From assembly GCF_000813725.1 (NCBI RefSeq), contig NZ_JWLD01000012.1, positions 1-64,000 of the forward strand: a DNA stretch of 64,000 nucleotides, in the 5' to 3' direction. Below are positions 17,632-26,314 of the stretch, in pieces. The translations under genes were made by a program, and so were the position numbers. Numbering within the stretch: position 1 is the first letter of the stretch; each line of letters starts with the position of its first letter. The stretch is from Leisingera sp. ANG-Vp. Lineage in GTDB: Bacteria > Pseudomonadota > Alphaproteobacteria > Rhodobacterales > Rhodobacteraceae. The notes beneath the pieces were generated by a model. It was not told where the DNA came from. It was given only the letters and a program-made list of their open reading frames with translations, and made no database searches.

Positions 17632-17676
17632 TTTTGAAGGATCGGCCGGGGAATTGCAAGAGCCGATCTTTCAAAA
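17632..17676 (-). terminator. Long inverted repeat between the AlaX gene and tRNA-Ser
   Basis: Arms of 15 nt (ttttgaaggatcggc, 17632-17646; gccgatctttcaaaa, 17662-17676) match at 14 of 15 positions around a 15-nt loop. It lies downstream of the AlaX-type gene and upstream of the tRNA on the same strand, so it likely ends the alaX transcript. T residues flank the stem base rather than forming a long tail. Confidence 0.5.
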
Positions 17677-17700
17677 ACTTCACTTACCCCCAATTCTTTT

Positions 17701-18426
17701 TCAGTCCTCCAAATGCAGGTAGACGCGGCGGTTCTGCTTGCCCTTTTTCTCCACCTTTCCAAGACGGATGCGGCCGATCTCGCCAGTGCGTTTGACATGG
17801 GTGCCGCCGCAGGGCTGCAGGTCGATCTGCTCCTCCGCGGTGCCGATGCGCACCAGCCGCACCTGCCCGGCCCCGCGCGGCGGCGAAACGGACATGGTTT
17901 TCACCAGCTGCGGATTGGCATCGAGCTCTTCGTCGGTGATCCAGTCCTCAGTCACCTCCAGATCGCGGTCGATCAGCGCCTGCAGCTGGTCCTGCAGCAT
18001 CTGCTTGTCTTCCGGCGCCTCCGGCATGTTGAAGTCCAGACGCCCCTTCTCTGCTCCGATGGAGCCGCCGGTCACCTCCAGCGGGACCACCACCGACAGG
18101 AGGTGTAGCGCAGTGTGAACGCGCATGTGGCCATAGCGGCGGTCCCAATCGAGCACCTGGGTGACGGTGGCGCCTTCCTCCGGCAGCACCTCGCCCTCAT
18201 GCGGCACCAGGACGATGGCATCGCCCTGCCCCTTTACCGTGGTCGCAATGGAGCATTGCCCCTCGCCCCACAGCAGCTGGCCGCTGTCGCCGGGCTGGCC
18301 GCCGCCGGTGGCGTAGAACAGGCTGCGGTCAAGGATGATCCCGCCCTGCTCCGTGCGGCCCAGCACCCGGGCTTCGGTCATCCGGGCATAGGCGTCCTTG
18401 CGGAACAGCTTCTCACTTGTCGGCAT
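17701..18426 (-). CDS. Alanyl-tRNA editing protein, AlaX type
   Basis: Free-standing homologue of the AlaRS editing domain, which hydrolyses Ser- or Gly-tRNA(Ala). The 241-aa protein carries both zinc-site motifs: HTALH (His104, His108) and CGGTH (Cys206, His210), plus the FYATGGGQPGDSG block near 38-49. Size and the N-terminal beta-barrel-like part match AlaX-M/L forms. The start at 18426 sits 7 nt after aggag and overlaps the 3' end of the MscS gene by 14 bp, so the two are coupled. It is the distal gene of the cysK-mscS-alaX run and precedes a tRNA-Ser gene, a suggestive but probably chance pairing. Confidence 0.88.
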   Translation of the reverse strand: MPTSEKLFRKDAYARMTEARVLGRTEQGGIILDRSLFYATGGGQPGDSGQLLWGEGQCSIATTVKGQGDAIVLVPHEGEVLPEEGATVTQVLDWDRRYGHMRVHTALHLLSVVVPLEVTGGSIGAEKGRLDFNMPEAPEDKQMLQDQLQALIDRDLEVTEDWITDEELDANPQLVKTMSVSPPRGAGQVRLVRIGTAEEQIDLQPCGGTHVKRTGEIGRIRLGKVEKKGKQNRRVYLHLED

Positions 18427-20851
18427 CACCTTCTCCTTCTCCATCCTGGAGGTCACTCAGGTCCGGCTTTGCCGGGGCTTGCATTGGCACCGCTTTGGCA
18501 GGCGTGCCGGCTTTGGCTTTCTGCCCGGCCAGCGCCTCAGGGTTGCGGATCCAGATGTCACGCTGGGCAAACGGGATCTCGATCCCCTCTTCTTCGAACC
18601 GCTTGGCGATCTCGTAGTTCATGTCCGATTTCACCGACAGCACCCAGTTCACGTCGCGCAGGATGGCGCGGATCTCGAAGTCGAGGCTGTCGGCGCCAAA
18701 GCCCTGGAACACCACATAGGGCGCCGGGTTCAGCAGCACCATCGGATGCGCCTTGGCGATGTCATTGAGGATCGCCTCGACCTTGCGCGGATCGGTGCCA
18801 TAGGCAACGCCCACGGGCACGATCACCCGGCCCACGGTGTTGCCGCGGGTGTAGTTGGTGACCGTTCCGCTGATCAGGTCCGAGTTCGGTACAATCACAT
18901 CCGAGCGGTCGAAGGTCTCGATCCTTGTGGAGCGTACCGAGATGTCGCGCACATAACCCATCAGGCCGCCAACCTCGATCCAGTCGCCCTTGGAGATCGG
19001 GCGTTCGATCAGGAGGATGATGCCGGAGACGAAGTTCGACACGATGGTCTGCAGGCCGAAACCGATGCCAACCGAGAGCGCACCGGCAACGATGGCGAGG
19101 GATGACAGGTCGAGGCCCGCAGTGGAGATTGCAATGACGGCAGACAGGAAAATCCCCACATAGCCGAGGCCTGCGGTGATCGCATTCTGGCCGCCGGGAT
19201 CAATCTTGGTCTTGGGCAGCAGCGAGTTGCGCAAGGAGCCCTGCACCAGCCGGGTCAGCGCATAGCCCGCGGCAAAGACGACCGCAAAAGTCAGGAAGGC
19301 CGTGGGTGAGATACGGGCGTCACCGATTTGGAAACCTTCGAGAAACTTCGACCACAGCTCGGTCAGGTCGGCAATGCGGGCACCCCAGATCAGCGACAGG
19401 AGCGGCACGGCAAGCGCCGCCAGAACAAAACCGATCAGAACCGAAAACAGCGATTCCCGGGCCGCGGATCCCTCGCCCGAAAGCCAGCCGTAGACGTCGC
19501 CCAGGAAACGGTGAACCACCAGCAGCGCCGCCAGCAGCGCCAGTGTGGAAACGGCCGGGTAGATCATCGCCTCAGCGGCATTCACATAGCCAAAGGCAGC
19601 CAGAACCGGCGCTAGAAAACCCAGCAGATAGGTGCCGCGGCGCACCAGCGACATGATGCGGGTGGCGCCTGCGGCGATAGCACGGTCTTCCTCGGCATTG
19701 GAGCCCGCCTGCTTCTGTCGCCGCTTGGCGCCGATCCGGTGCAGGCGCAGCAGCACCAGGGCGGCAGCCAAGATCAGCGGAAAACTGGCAACCGAATGGG
19801 CCTCGGCCGGGATGCTTTCGATGGCTTCCAGCTGCCGCAGCGCGTCCTGCAGCACCAGGATCACCGCCAGAATGTCGACCATCAGGCGGGTTTCGTTGAG
19901 GCGTCCCTCCTGCACCGGAACCAGATCATTTTCGATGCGGCTGGAGAACAGCTGATTGCCGAGCCAGTGGAAGGAGAGGATCAGCAGCGCCCAGCCCGGC
20001 ACATAATCCAGCAGGATGGTGCCCCGGATACCCAGGATGCCGGAGAGATCCACCGCCGCCACCAGGCAGATGATGCCGATAAAAGGCAGGATCACTTCCA
20101 GAAGCGAGACCACAAAACCCCAGACCCCGCGTCCGCTGCTGCCGAAGCTGCGCAGGTAGTCGCCTGCCGCGTGGGCCCAGGGGCGGCCGCGGAACAGCAG
20201 CAGGGCGGCGACCACCAGCAGGGCCAGCAAGGCCGGCAGGCTGTTCTGCACCCGTTCAGCCGTGGTCACATTGGACAGCTTGTTGGCGGTTTCGTTCAGG
20301 ATGGAACTGCCGGAACGGGTCAATGCACGCCAGGCGCTTGCCCAGTTTTCCGGATTGAGCGGCGACGGGCCGCGCTCCAGCAGGGTGCGGGTGCGGCGCT
20401 CACGTATGATCTTGTCGATTTCCGCAATCAGCCCGTTTGCACGGCTGTAGGCCTCTTCGGAGACGATGCGCGGGACCTTGAGATCCTTCAGCTGCTGTTC
20501 CAGCGAGGCACGCAGGTTGGCAATATCCTCGGGCTCGCTCTCACCCTCGCCCGGGGCCGGGCCAAGCGCGCTCAGCTGGCCTTCAAGGGTCTGGATGCGG
20601 TCGCCGTTGCCGGTGCGTGCATCCAGGAAATTCTGCCGGTAGGTGGTGAGCTCAGTGCGCAGCGCTTCCAAAGCAGCGCTGGAGGCCCGTCTGGCGTCGA
20701 TGACCTCTTCGGCGCGGGCCGCGGTCTTGAGCCAGTCCTGGTAATACGCCCGGGCGTCAGCGTTGAGCTGAGCCAGGGCAGGCATAGCGAGGCCGGCCAC
20801 AAGGGCCAGCCCCAGCAATGCAGTCCGCAACGCGGTTATGAAAGGTGTCAT
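18413..20851 (-). CDS. Mechanosensitive channel of the MscS family with DUF3772 N-terminal domain
   Basis: An 812-aa inner-membrane channel with a signal peptide (cleavage near ALAQ), a periplasmic helical region with DUF3772-like sequence (about 25-170), about ten membrane helices, and a C-terminal MscS core whose pore-lining helix and beta domain contain VSNFVSGIILLIERPIS and GDWIEVGG. Such large MscS proteins open on osmotic downshock and are akin to YbiO/YjeP types. Its ATG overlaps the cysK stop (ATGA), indicating coupling, and its end overlaps the AlaX start. Placement behind cysK recalls the tellurite locus of Rhodobacter. Confidence 0.9.
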   Translation of the reverse strand: MTPFITALRTALLGLALVAGLAMPALAQLNADARAYYQDWLKTAARAEEVIDARRASSAALEALRTELTTYRQNFLDARTGNGDRIQTLEGQLSALGPAPGEGESEPEDIANLRASLEQQLKDLKVPRIVSEEAYSRANGLIAEIDKIIRERRTRTLLERGPSPLNPENWASAWRALTRSGSSILNETANKLSNVTTAERVQNSLPALLALLVVAALLLFRGRPWAHAAGDYLRSFGSSGRGVWGFVVSLLEVILPFIGIICLVAAVDLSGILGIRGTILLDYVPGWALLILSFHWLGNQLFSSRIENDLVPVQEGRLNETRLMVDILAVILVLQDALRQLEAIESIPAEAHSVASFPLILAAALVLLRLHRIGAKRRQKQAGSNAEEDRAIAAGATRIMSLVRRGTYLLGFLAPVLAAFGYVNAAEAMIYPAVSTLALLAALLVVHRFLGDVYGWLSGEGSAARESLFSVLIGFVLAALAVPLLSLIWGARIADLTELWSKFLEGFQIGDARISPTAFLTFAVVFAAGYALTRLVQGSLRNSLLPKTKIDPGGQNAITAGLGYVGIFLSAVIAISTAGLDLSSLAIVAGALSVGIGFGLQTIVSNFVSGIILLIERPISKGDWIEVGGLMGYVRDISVRSTRIETFDRSDVIVPNSDLISGTVTNYTRGNTVGRVIVPVGVAYGTDPRKVEAILNDIAKAHPMVLLNPAPYVVFQGFGADSLDFEIRAILRDVNWVLSVKSDMNYEIAKRFEEEGIEIPFAQRDIWIRNPEALAGQKAKAGTPAKAVPMQAPAKPDLSDLQDGEGEGDADK

Positions 20852-21882
20852 ACGTCCTCAAAAACGCCGGGAATCGACGCGGGCGTATGGGTCATCCACT
20901 CCGGCACCGGCAGGTTTTTCTCCCGCAGGAAATCCGGATTGAACAGCTTGGACTGGTAGCGGGTGCCATAGTCGCACAGAACGGTGACGATGGTGTTGCC
21001 CGGGCCCATGTCCTTGGCCATGCGCACAGCGCCTGCAATGTTGATGGCAGAGGAGCCGCCCAGCACCAGGCCTTCCTCATGCAGCAGGTCGAAAACATAC
21101 GGCACCGCTTCGGCGTCCGGCACCTGGTAGCTGAAGTCCGGCGTGAAGCCTTCCAGGTTCTTGGTGATCCGGCCCTGGCCGATGCCCTCGGTGATCGAGC
21201 TGCCCTCGGAAGCCAGCTCGCCGGTGGTGTAATAGGAATAGAGCGCCGCGCCCAGCGGATCGGCAAGGCCGATCTTCACGCCCTTGGGCTGGATCGCTTC
21301 GGCGACGCCCGCCAGGGTGCCGCCGGAGCCCACCGCGCAGACAAAGCCGTCGACCTTGCCGCCGGTCTGCTCCCAGATCTCGGGGCCGGTGGTTTCCACA
21401 TGGGCCTGGCGGTTGGCAACATTGTCGAACTGGTTGGCCCAGATGGCGCCGTTCGGCTCGGTCTTGGCCAGCTGCTCAGCCAGGCGCTGGGAATAGCGCA
21501 CATAGTTGTTGGGGTTGCGGTACGGGGCCGCCGGAACCTGGACCAGCTGGGCGCCTGCCAGGCGCAGCATGTCCTTCTTTTCTTCCGACTGGGTTTCCGG
21601 GATCACGATCACCGTCTTGAAGCCCATCGAAGCGCCGACCAGCGCCAGGCCGATGCCGGTGTTGCCGGCGGTGCCTTCAACAATGGTACCGCCCGGCTTC
21701 AGCTCGCCGCGGGCAATGGCATCCTTGATGATGTACAGCGCCGCACGGTCCTTGACCGACTGGCCCGGGTTCATGAATTCCGCCTTGCCCAGGATCTCGC
21801 AGCCGGTCTCTTCGCTGACACGGTTCAGGCGGATAAGAGGAGTGTGGCCGATGGCATCAGCCAGATCGCGTGCAATGCGCAT
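20848..21882 (-). CDS. cysK: Cysteine synthase A
   Basis: PLP enzyme joining O-acetylserine and sulfide to cysteine. The 344-aa protein has the PLP lysine in NPGQSVKDRA (about residue 42), EGTAGNTGIG as the substrate loop, and GSGGTLAG for phosphate binding. The frame extends 61 codons upstream, but the ATG at 21882 is preceded by aaaggga and starts the conserved fold; family members usually begin here. The C terminus is about 30 residues longer than enteric CysK. It is adjacent to trgB and trgA as in Rhodobacter sphaeroides, where cysK contributes to tellurite resistance. Confidence 0.93.
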   Translation of the reverse strand: MRIARDLADAIGHTPLIRLNRVSEETGCEILGKAEFMNPGQSVKDRAALYIIKDAIARGELKPGGTIVEGTAGNTGIGLALVGASMGFKTVIVIPETQSEEKKDMLRLAGAQLVQVPAAPYRNPNNYVRYSQRLAEQLAKTEPNGAIWANQFDNVANRQAHVETTGPEIWEQTGGKVDGFVCAVGSGGTLAGVAEAIQPKGVKIGLADPLGAALYSYYTTGELASEGSSITEGIGQGRITKNLEGFTPDFSYQVPDAEAVPYVFDLLHEEGLVLGGSSAINIAGAVRMAKDMGPGNTIVTVLCDYGTRYQSKLFNPDFLREKNLPVPEWMTHTPASIPGVFEDV

Positions 21883-21970
21883 GGTATCCCTTTCGATCGT
21901 TCCCCCAAGGTGTATCCAAGCGGTCCGGTGATCACAAGGCGGGAAGCGCGCGGCCCGTGCGTCAAAATCC

Positions 21971-23095
21971 TCAATATCCCTTGTGCCGCAGACGGCCGCG
22001 GTGGCGCGCAAGCCACAGCGCGGCAGTGACCAGCGGCATGTCCTGGTAGATCTGCGCATCGACACCTTTCATCAGCGCGTCATAGCTGAGGATCTCACTC
22101 CGGATGTCCTCGCCTTCGCCTGCTACGCCGCCGCCGCCCTTGATGTCAGAAAGATCCGCTATACCGATGAAAACGTGAATGAATTCCGCCAGTGCGCCGC
22201 TAGAGGGATAGACCTGGGCCACCGGCTCCAGCCGCAGAACGGTGACTCCGGCTTCTTCTTCGGCCTCGCGGATGGCGGTTTCTTCGGCGGTTTCGCCCGG
22301 GTCGATGACCCCTGCCACCGGCTCCCACATCCAGGGGTGGGCATCGCCCATGATGAAGGGCGGTGCGCGGAATTGCTCCACCAGCAGCACCTGGTCGCGG
22401 ACCGGATCATAGGGCAGAACCACTGCCGCATGGCCTGCCATTGCCGCCGAACGGTTCATCACCGGACTCATGCTGCCGTCGTAGCGGCGGTACTGCAGGT
22501 CCATCTCCTCCATCGCGAAGAAGTTCAGATGAGCCCGGTTATGTTGGTGCACGATCACATCCTTGGCAAGGTCGTGCACCCCGTCGCCAGGCCGGGCCTG
22601 CCCTTCCAGCCAGGCGGCGGCGCGGCGGCGGATCGAGGGGAAGACGCGGGCAACCTCCTCTGCCGTCATCCGGCCGTGGTAGGCCATCACCTCTTCCGCC
22701 GCCCGCAGGGAGAGCGCCCCCCATTGCCGGACCCAGGCATCCAGATCCCAAGACTCAGCAGTCTCCCACAGGCCAGGTTCCGGGAAATAGACCTCCGCCG
22801 TGGCGCTGCTGCCGTCCTTCAGCTGAACTGAAACGGGTTTCAGCGCGTAGCCAAAGCCGCCCTCGTAGAAATTCAGCGCGTCCAGATCCTGCGGCGACAG
22901 ATCCTGCACCAGCAGGCCTTCGGCAATGGCACCGTCACGGGTTTCGATCGCCGGAAAAGGCTGATCCACAACCTGGTAGACACCGTGGCCGGCCAGCGTG
23001 GCCTCCTGCACCTTCAGCGCTGCGCCGCTGCGGCCCAGAACCAGTTCAAGCAAGGGGCGATGGCGCAGCGTGCCAAAGAAAAAGAGATCAGCCAC
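21971..23095 (-). CDS. trgB: GGCT-like/Nudix fusion hydrolase, TrgB-like
   Basis: A 374-aa two-domain protein. Residues 1-130 resemble the gamma-glutamylcyclotransferase/AIG2 fold (FFFGTLRHRPLLE at the substrate loop, YEGGFG further on). The C-terminal half is a Nudix domain of the ADP-sugar pyrophosphatase type, with the Nudix box from GVIDPGETAEETAIREA running into EEEAGV. In Rhodobacter sphaeroides the trgAB pair confers tellurite resistance; the gene order trgA-trgB-cysK here matches. Substrates of both domains are unknown. Confidence 0.84.
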   Translation of the reverse strand: MADLFFFGTLRHRPLLELVLGRSGAALKVQEATLAGHGVYQVVDQPFPAIETRDGAIAEGLLVQDLSPQDLDALNFYEGGFGYALKPVSVQLKDGSSATAEVYFPEPGLWETAESWDLDAWVRQWGALSLRAAEEVMAYHGRMTAEEVARVFPSIRRRAAAWLEGQARPGDGVHDLAKDVIVHQHNRAHLNFFAMEEMDLQYRRYDGSMSPVMNRSAAMAGHAAVVLPYDPVRDQVLLVEQFRAPPFIMGDAHPWMWEPVAGVIDPGETAEETAIREAEEEAGVTVLRLEPVAQVYPSSGALAEFIHVFIGIADLSDIKGGGGVAGEGEDIRSEILSYDALMKGVDAQIYQDMPLVTAALWLARHRGRLRHKGY

Positions 23096-23124
23096 GGAAG
23101 ATAACCTGTTGTTAATAAGTATGT

Positions 23125-23565
23125 TCAGCGCCAGCGGCGGGAAGCGTTTTCAGTCGCAAGCCCAGACAGGACACCACCGATCACCAGCGGCACCAGCACC
23201 GTCGGCACAGCGATAACAAAGAAATATTCCAGTGCAATGACAAAGATCGCCGACAGGGCTTCGAACGGGCCGTCATAGCGGTGGCGCATGGCCAGGCGGA
23301 ACATCTCCCAGGCGCCCTGGATGAACAGCGCCCACAGCACCATAACGGCCATGCCGGTCAGGCCATTGTTGATCGCAGGCACCAGGCCGCGGCCTGCCCG
23401 TTTGCCCATGAAGATCCAGCCGCTGAGCAGGCCCAAGGCCACGTTCACATGCACGAAATAGCCGAAATCAGTGCCCTCCGGCATCTGCGGCATCACCGCG
23501 AAAGACACGAAAAACGCCACCAAAGCCATAGTGATAGCGGCAGTCAGTCGGGCACCGTTGGGCAT
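23125..23565 (-). CDS. trgA: TrgA-type membrane protein (tellurite resistance locus)
   Basis: A 146-aa integral membrane protein with about four hydrophobic helices (segments near 8-27, 37-53, 70-90 and 112-137) and few charged residues. Its position 29 bp before trgB and its length match TrgA, the partner gene in the Rhodobacter tellurite locus. Molecular function is unknown. It probably opens the trgA-trgB(-cysK) unit, with its promoter in the short gap behind the CFA synthase gene or from that gene. Confidence 0.78.
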   Translation of the reverse strand: MPNGARLTAAITMALVAFFVSFAVMPQMPEGTDFGYFVHVNVALGLLSGWIFMGKRAGRGLVPAINNGLTGMAVMVLWALFIQGAWEMFRLAMRHRYDGPFEALSAIFVIALEYFFVIAVPTVLVPLVIGGVLSGLATENASRRWR

Positions 23566-23595
23566 GTCAGGTAATAATCCGTGCGGTCTTTTCTA

Positions 23596-24801
23596 TCAGC
23601 GATGAGCAACTGTAATCTGCGTCACGTCGCAATTGCCAGTCTTAAAGGCGGCCGCGCAGGAAGTGAGGTAAAAGTTCCACATCTTGTGGAAACGCTCGTC
23701 AAAGCCCATGCGGGAAATCTGCCCCCAGCGGGCATTGAAAGTCTCATGCCAGCGCCGGAGGGTCTGGTCATAGCTGTCGCCGAATTCGATTGAGCGCACC
23801 ACGCCAAGTCCGGCCTTCTCGACCTGCTCACGCAAAATTTTCGGCGAGGGCAGCATGCCTCCGGGGAAGATGTGCTTCTGGATGAAATCGACGCCCCTGC
23901 GGTAAAAATCCCAGCGGCGGTCGGCGACGGTGATGATCTGCAGGGTAGCCTTGCCGCCGGGCTTCAGCCGTTTGCGGATGGTGTTGAAATAAGCCGGCCA
24001 GTATTTCTGGCCCACGGCCTCGAACATCTCGATCGAGGCGATACCGTCAAACTGGCCCTTGCAGTCCCGGTAGTCCTGCATACGCAGCTCGACCTGATCG
24101 GAAAGTCCAGCCTTTTCAATGCGGCGGCGCGCGAAGTTAAGCTGCTCTTTACTAATTGTCAGACCGGTCACCCGCAGGCCCCGCTCCTTGGCGGCATATT
24201 CGGCAAAGCCGCCCCAGCCGCAGCCGATCTCCAGAACGTGGTCGCCGGGTTTCACCCCCATCTGATCCACCAGCGAGGCATACTTCGCGGTTTGCGCCTT
24301 TTCCAGGCTGTCCTGCCCGCTGCGGAACAGGGCGCTGGAATAGGTCATCGTGTCATCCAGCCACAGGCTGTAGAACTCATTGCCCAAATCATAGTGATAG
24401 GAGATGTTCTTTTTCGCCTGGCGGCGGTGGTTGCGGTGCAGCCAGAAACGCAGCCGCTCATAAGCGCGCAGCAGCGCCTGGCCGCGGAAATCGTCATAGA
24501 CCGTCTCGGCCCCCATATGCACCAGATCCATGAAGGCCTGCAGGTCGGAGGTGCTCCACCAGCCTTCCAGGTAGGCGTCGGAGAACCCCAACTCGCCTTC
24601 GCGGATCAGACGGGAGAAGCAGTCCGGATTGTGGATGTGCAGATCGGCGGCCGGACCCGGGTTGCTGCCCTTGGCGCGGAAGATGCGGCCGTCCGGCAGG
24701 TGGATATCCAGCTGGCCGGTCTCCATCCGGCAGACCTGTTCGAACACCGGCGCAAAGTAGCGCGGCAGGTTTTTCTGGCCTTCGGTATCCGTGAAGATCA
24801 T
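23596..24801 (-). CDS. cfa: Cyclopropane-fatty-acyl-phospholipid synthase
   Basis: SAM-dependent enzyme that methylenates cis double bonds of membrane phospholipid acyl chains. The 401-aa protein has an N-terminal lipid-binding region (about 1-120), the SAM loop VLEIGCGWGG, and the family blocks YHYDLGNEFY and SIEMFEAVG. The start at 24801 follows the strong site gaggaggaaggga; the frame extends 19 codons upstream through non-conserved sequence. It lies behind the photolyase gene, and the CFA/photolyase combination is known from sigma-E/singlet-oxygen regulons in phototrophic relatives. Confidence 0.93.
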   Translation of the reverse strand: MIFTDTEGQKNLPRYFAPVFEQVCRMETGQLDIHLPDGRIFRAKGSNPGPAADLHIHNPDCFSRLIREGELGFSDAYLEGWWSTSDLQAFMDLVHMGAETVYDDFRGQALLRAYERLRFWLHRNHRRQAKKNISYHYDLGNEFYSLWLDDTMTYSSALFRSGQDSLEKAQTAKYASLVDQMGVKPGDHVLEIGCGWGGFAEYAAKERGLRVTGLTISKEQLNFARRRIEKAGLSDQVELRMQDYRDCKGQFDGIASIEMFEAVGQKYWPAYFNTIRKRLKPGGKATLQIITVADRRWDFYRRGVDFIQKHIFPGGMLPSPKILREQVEKAGLGVVRSIEFGDSYDQTLRRWHETFNARWGQISRMGFDERFHKMWNFYLTSCAAAFKTGNCDVTQITVAHR

Positions 24802-24829
24802 TCCCTTCCTCCTCAGCACTATAGGGAAA

Positions 24830-24858
24830 ATGCTAGGGCGGAGGGTGCTTTCTGGCAA
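24830..24858 (-). promoter_or_regulatory. Candidate sigma-70-type promoter for cfa
   Basis: Read on the minus strand, TTGCCA (24853-24858) and TAGCAT (24830-24835) are separated by exactly 17 bp, about 30 bp before the cfa start. It sits in the 69-bp gap behind the photolyase gene and would allow cfa to be transcribed independently. Confidence 0.4.
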
Positions 24859-24870
24859 GAAAACTGTGTG

Positions 24871-26295
24871 TTAGCGGTTTTGGCGCATTTCGTGATAGGC
24901 CGTGAGCGCGCGTTCCCGGCCCGCCTGCAGCGGGATGATGGGCGCGGCGCGGAGCGCATCCGGCAAAAGGTTCCAGGACCGGGGCACGGCGGCAAAGAAG
25001 TCCAGCGCGGTCTGCGGCGGTGTGCCTTGCCCCTCGGCAATCCATCGGCGGGTGTAGAGGCCTGCTGGATCGAATTTCTCCAACTGGCCCGAGGGGTTGA
25101 AGATGCGGAAGAATGGCGCCGCATCGGGGCCGGAGCCCGCCACCCACTGCCAGCCCATGGCATTGGAGGCCGGATCCCAGTCCACCAATGTCTCGGCAAA
25201 CCAGTCCATGCCCAATTTCCAATGCATCATCAGATGCTTGGTGAGGAAACTTGCGGTGATCATTCGGGCCCGGTTGTGCATCTTGCCGGTGACAAACAGC
25301 TCGCGCATGGCAGCGTCGATGAAGCCATAGCCGGTCTGGCCGCGCCGCCAGGCCTGAAGTTCCGGGGTTTCGGCCTCTTGCCAGGGAAAGGCCTCCCACT
25401 CCGGGCGCCAGCTGCGAGTCAGGATTCCGGGCGAGTGGTGCATCAGGTGATAGGCAAACTCGCGCCAGACCACCTCTTTGAGGAAAGTCTCAGTCCCCTG
25501 GCCGCCGTGGCCCATAGCGGCCAGCCCTAGGTGCCAGAGACGGTGCGGGCTGATCTCGCCCCAGGCTAGGTTTTCCGACAGGCCGGAGGTTGCATCTTCG
25601 CCCGGGAAGTCGCGGCGGGCCTTGTAGGCGGCGACGGAAGTTTCAAGGAAAGCGCCCAGCCGGTCCTGCGCCGCAGCTTCGCCCACGCGGCAGTGGCGGG
25701 CCACGATTTCCACGCCGCGGTGCATGGCGGCGCCCATCGACCAAGCAGCCAGCTCGTCGCTGGCGGGCCAGTTCTGCGGTGCGGGCAATGCTGCGGGTGC
25801 AGGCTGCAAGCCGTCCACCGCACGGTCCCGCACGGCTTTCCAGAACGGGGTGAAGACCTTGAACATGCCGCCAGCTTTGTTTGCGACCGTCCAAGGTTCA
25901 AACAGCAGGCGGCCGCCAAAGGAGCAGGCGCCGATGCCTTGGGCCTTGAGCTGTTTCTTTACATCCGTATCCCGCGCTTTCGCTGCCGGATCATAGAGGC
26001 GGGACCAATAGACGGCCCCTGCCCCGGTTTCTGCAATCAGTTGCCGGAGCTGCTCCAGCGCGTTGCCCCGGCGCAGAATCAGGCGGGAGCCTGCTTTGGC
26101 CAGTTCCCGCCCGAAATGCTCAAGCCCCAGACCAAGGCGGAACTTGGGTGCGGCGCCCAGCGCGTCGTCCTGCGCGTCCAGGATATAGACAGGCAGGACT
26201 GCTGCACCGCTTGCAAGAGCAGCCGTCAGGGCGGGATTGTCGGCCAGTCGGAGATCCCGCCGGATCCACCAGATCACCAAGGGACGGTTGCTCAT
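24871..26295 (-). CDS. phrB: Deoxyribodipyrimidine photolyase (class I)
   Basis: Light-driven repair of pyrimidine dimers. The 474-aa protein begins with the Rossmann-like antenna domain (VIWWIRRDLRLADNPAL), then a helical FAD domain with GQTGYGFIDAAMREL (as rev-complement coding near 25330), MHNRARMITASFL and the W-rich VDWDPASNAMGWQWVAGSG block. These match CPD photolyase rather than CryB, which would carry a Cys-rich cluster. It starts 19 bp after the cysteine-desulfurase-like gene, so the two are probably co-transcribed. Confidence 0.93.
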   Translation of the reverse strand: MSNRPLVIWWIRRDLRLADNPALTAALASGAAVLPVYILDAQDDALGAAPKFRLGLGLEHFGRELAKAGSRLILRRGNALEQLRQLIAETGAGAVYWSRLYDPAAKARDTDVKKQLKAQGIGACSFGGRLLFEPWTVANKAGGMFKVFTPFWKAVRDRAVDGLQPAPAALPAPQNWPASDELAAWSMGAAMHRGVEIVARHCRVGEAAAQDRLGAFLETSVAAYKARRDFPGEDATSGLSENLAWGEISPHRLWHLGLAAMGHGGQGTETFLKEVVWREFAYHLMHHSPGILTRSWRPEWEAFPWQEAETPELQAWRRGQTGYGFIDAAMRELFVTGKMHNRARMITASFLTKHLMMHWKLGMDWFAETLVDWDPASNAMGWQWVAGSGPDAAPFFRIFNPSGQLEKFDPAGLYTRRWIAEGQGTPPQTALDFFAAVPRSWNLLPDALRAAPIIPLQAGRERALTAYHEMRQNR

Positions 26296-26314
26296 GCACG
26301 GGCTCCCGGGGTTG

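Noticed and set aside
23872-25530. 552-codon plus-strand frame
   Set aside because: Antisense to cfa and phr, which carry clear family motifs; no SD or domain in this frame.
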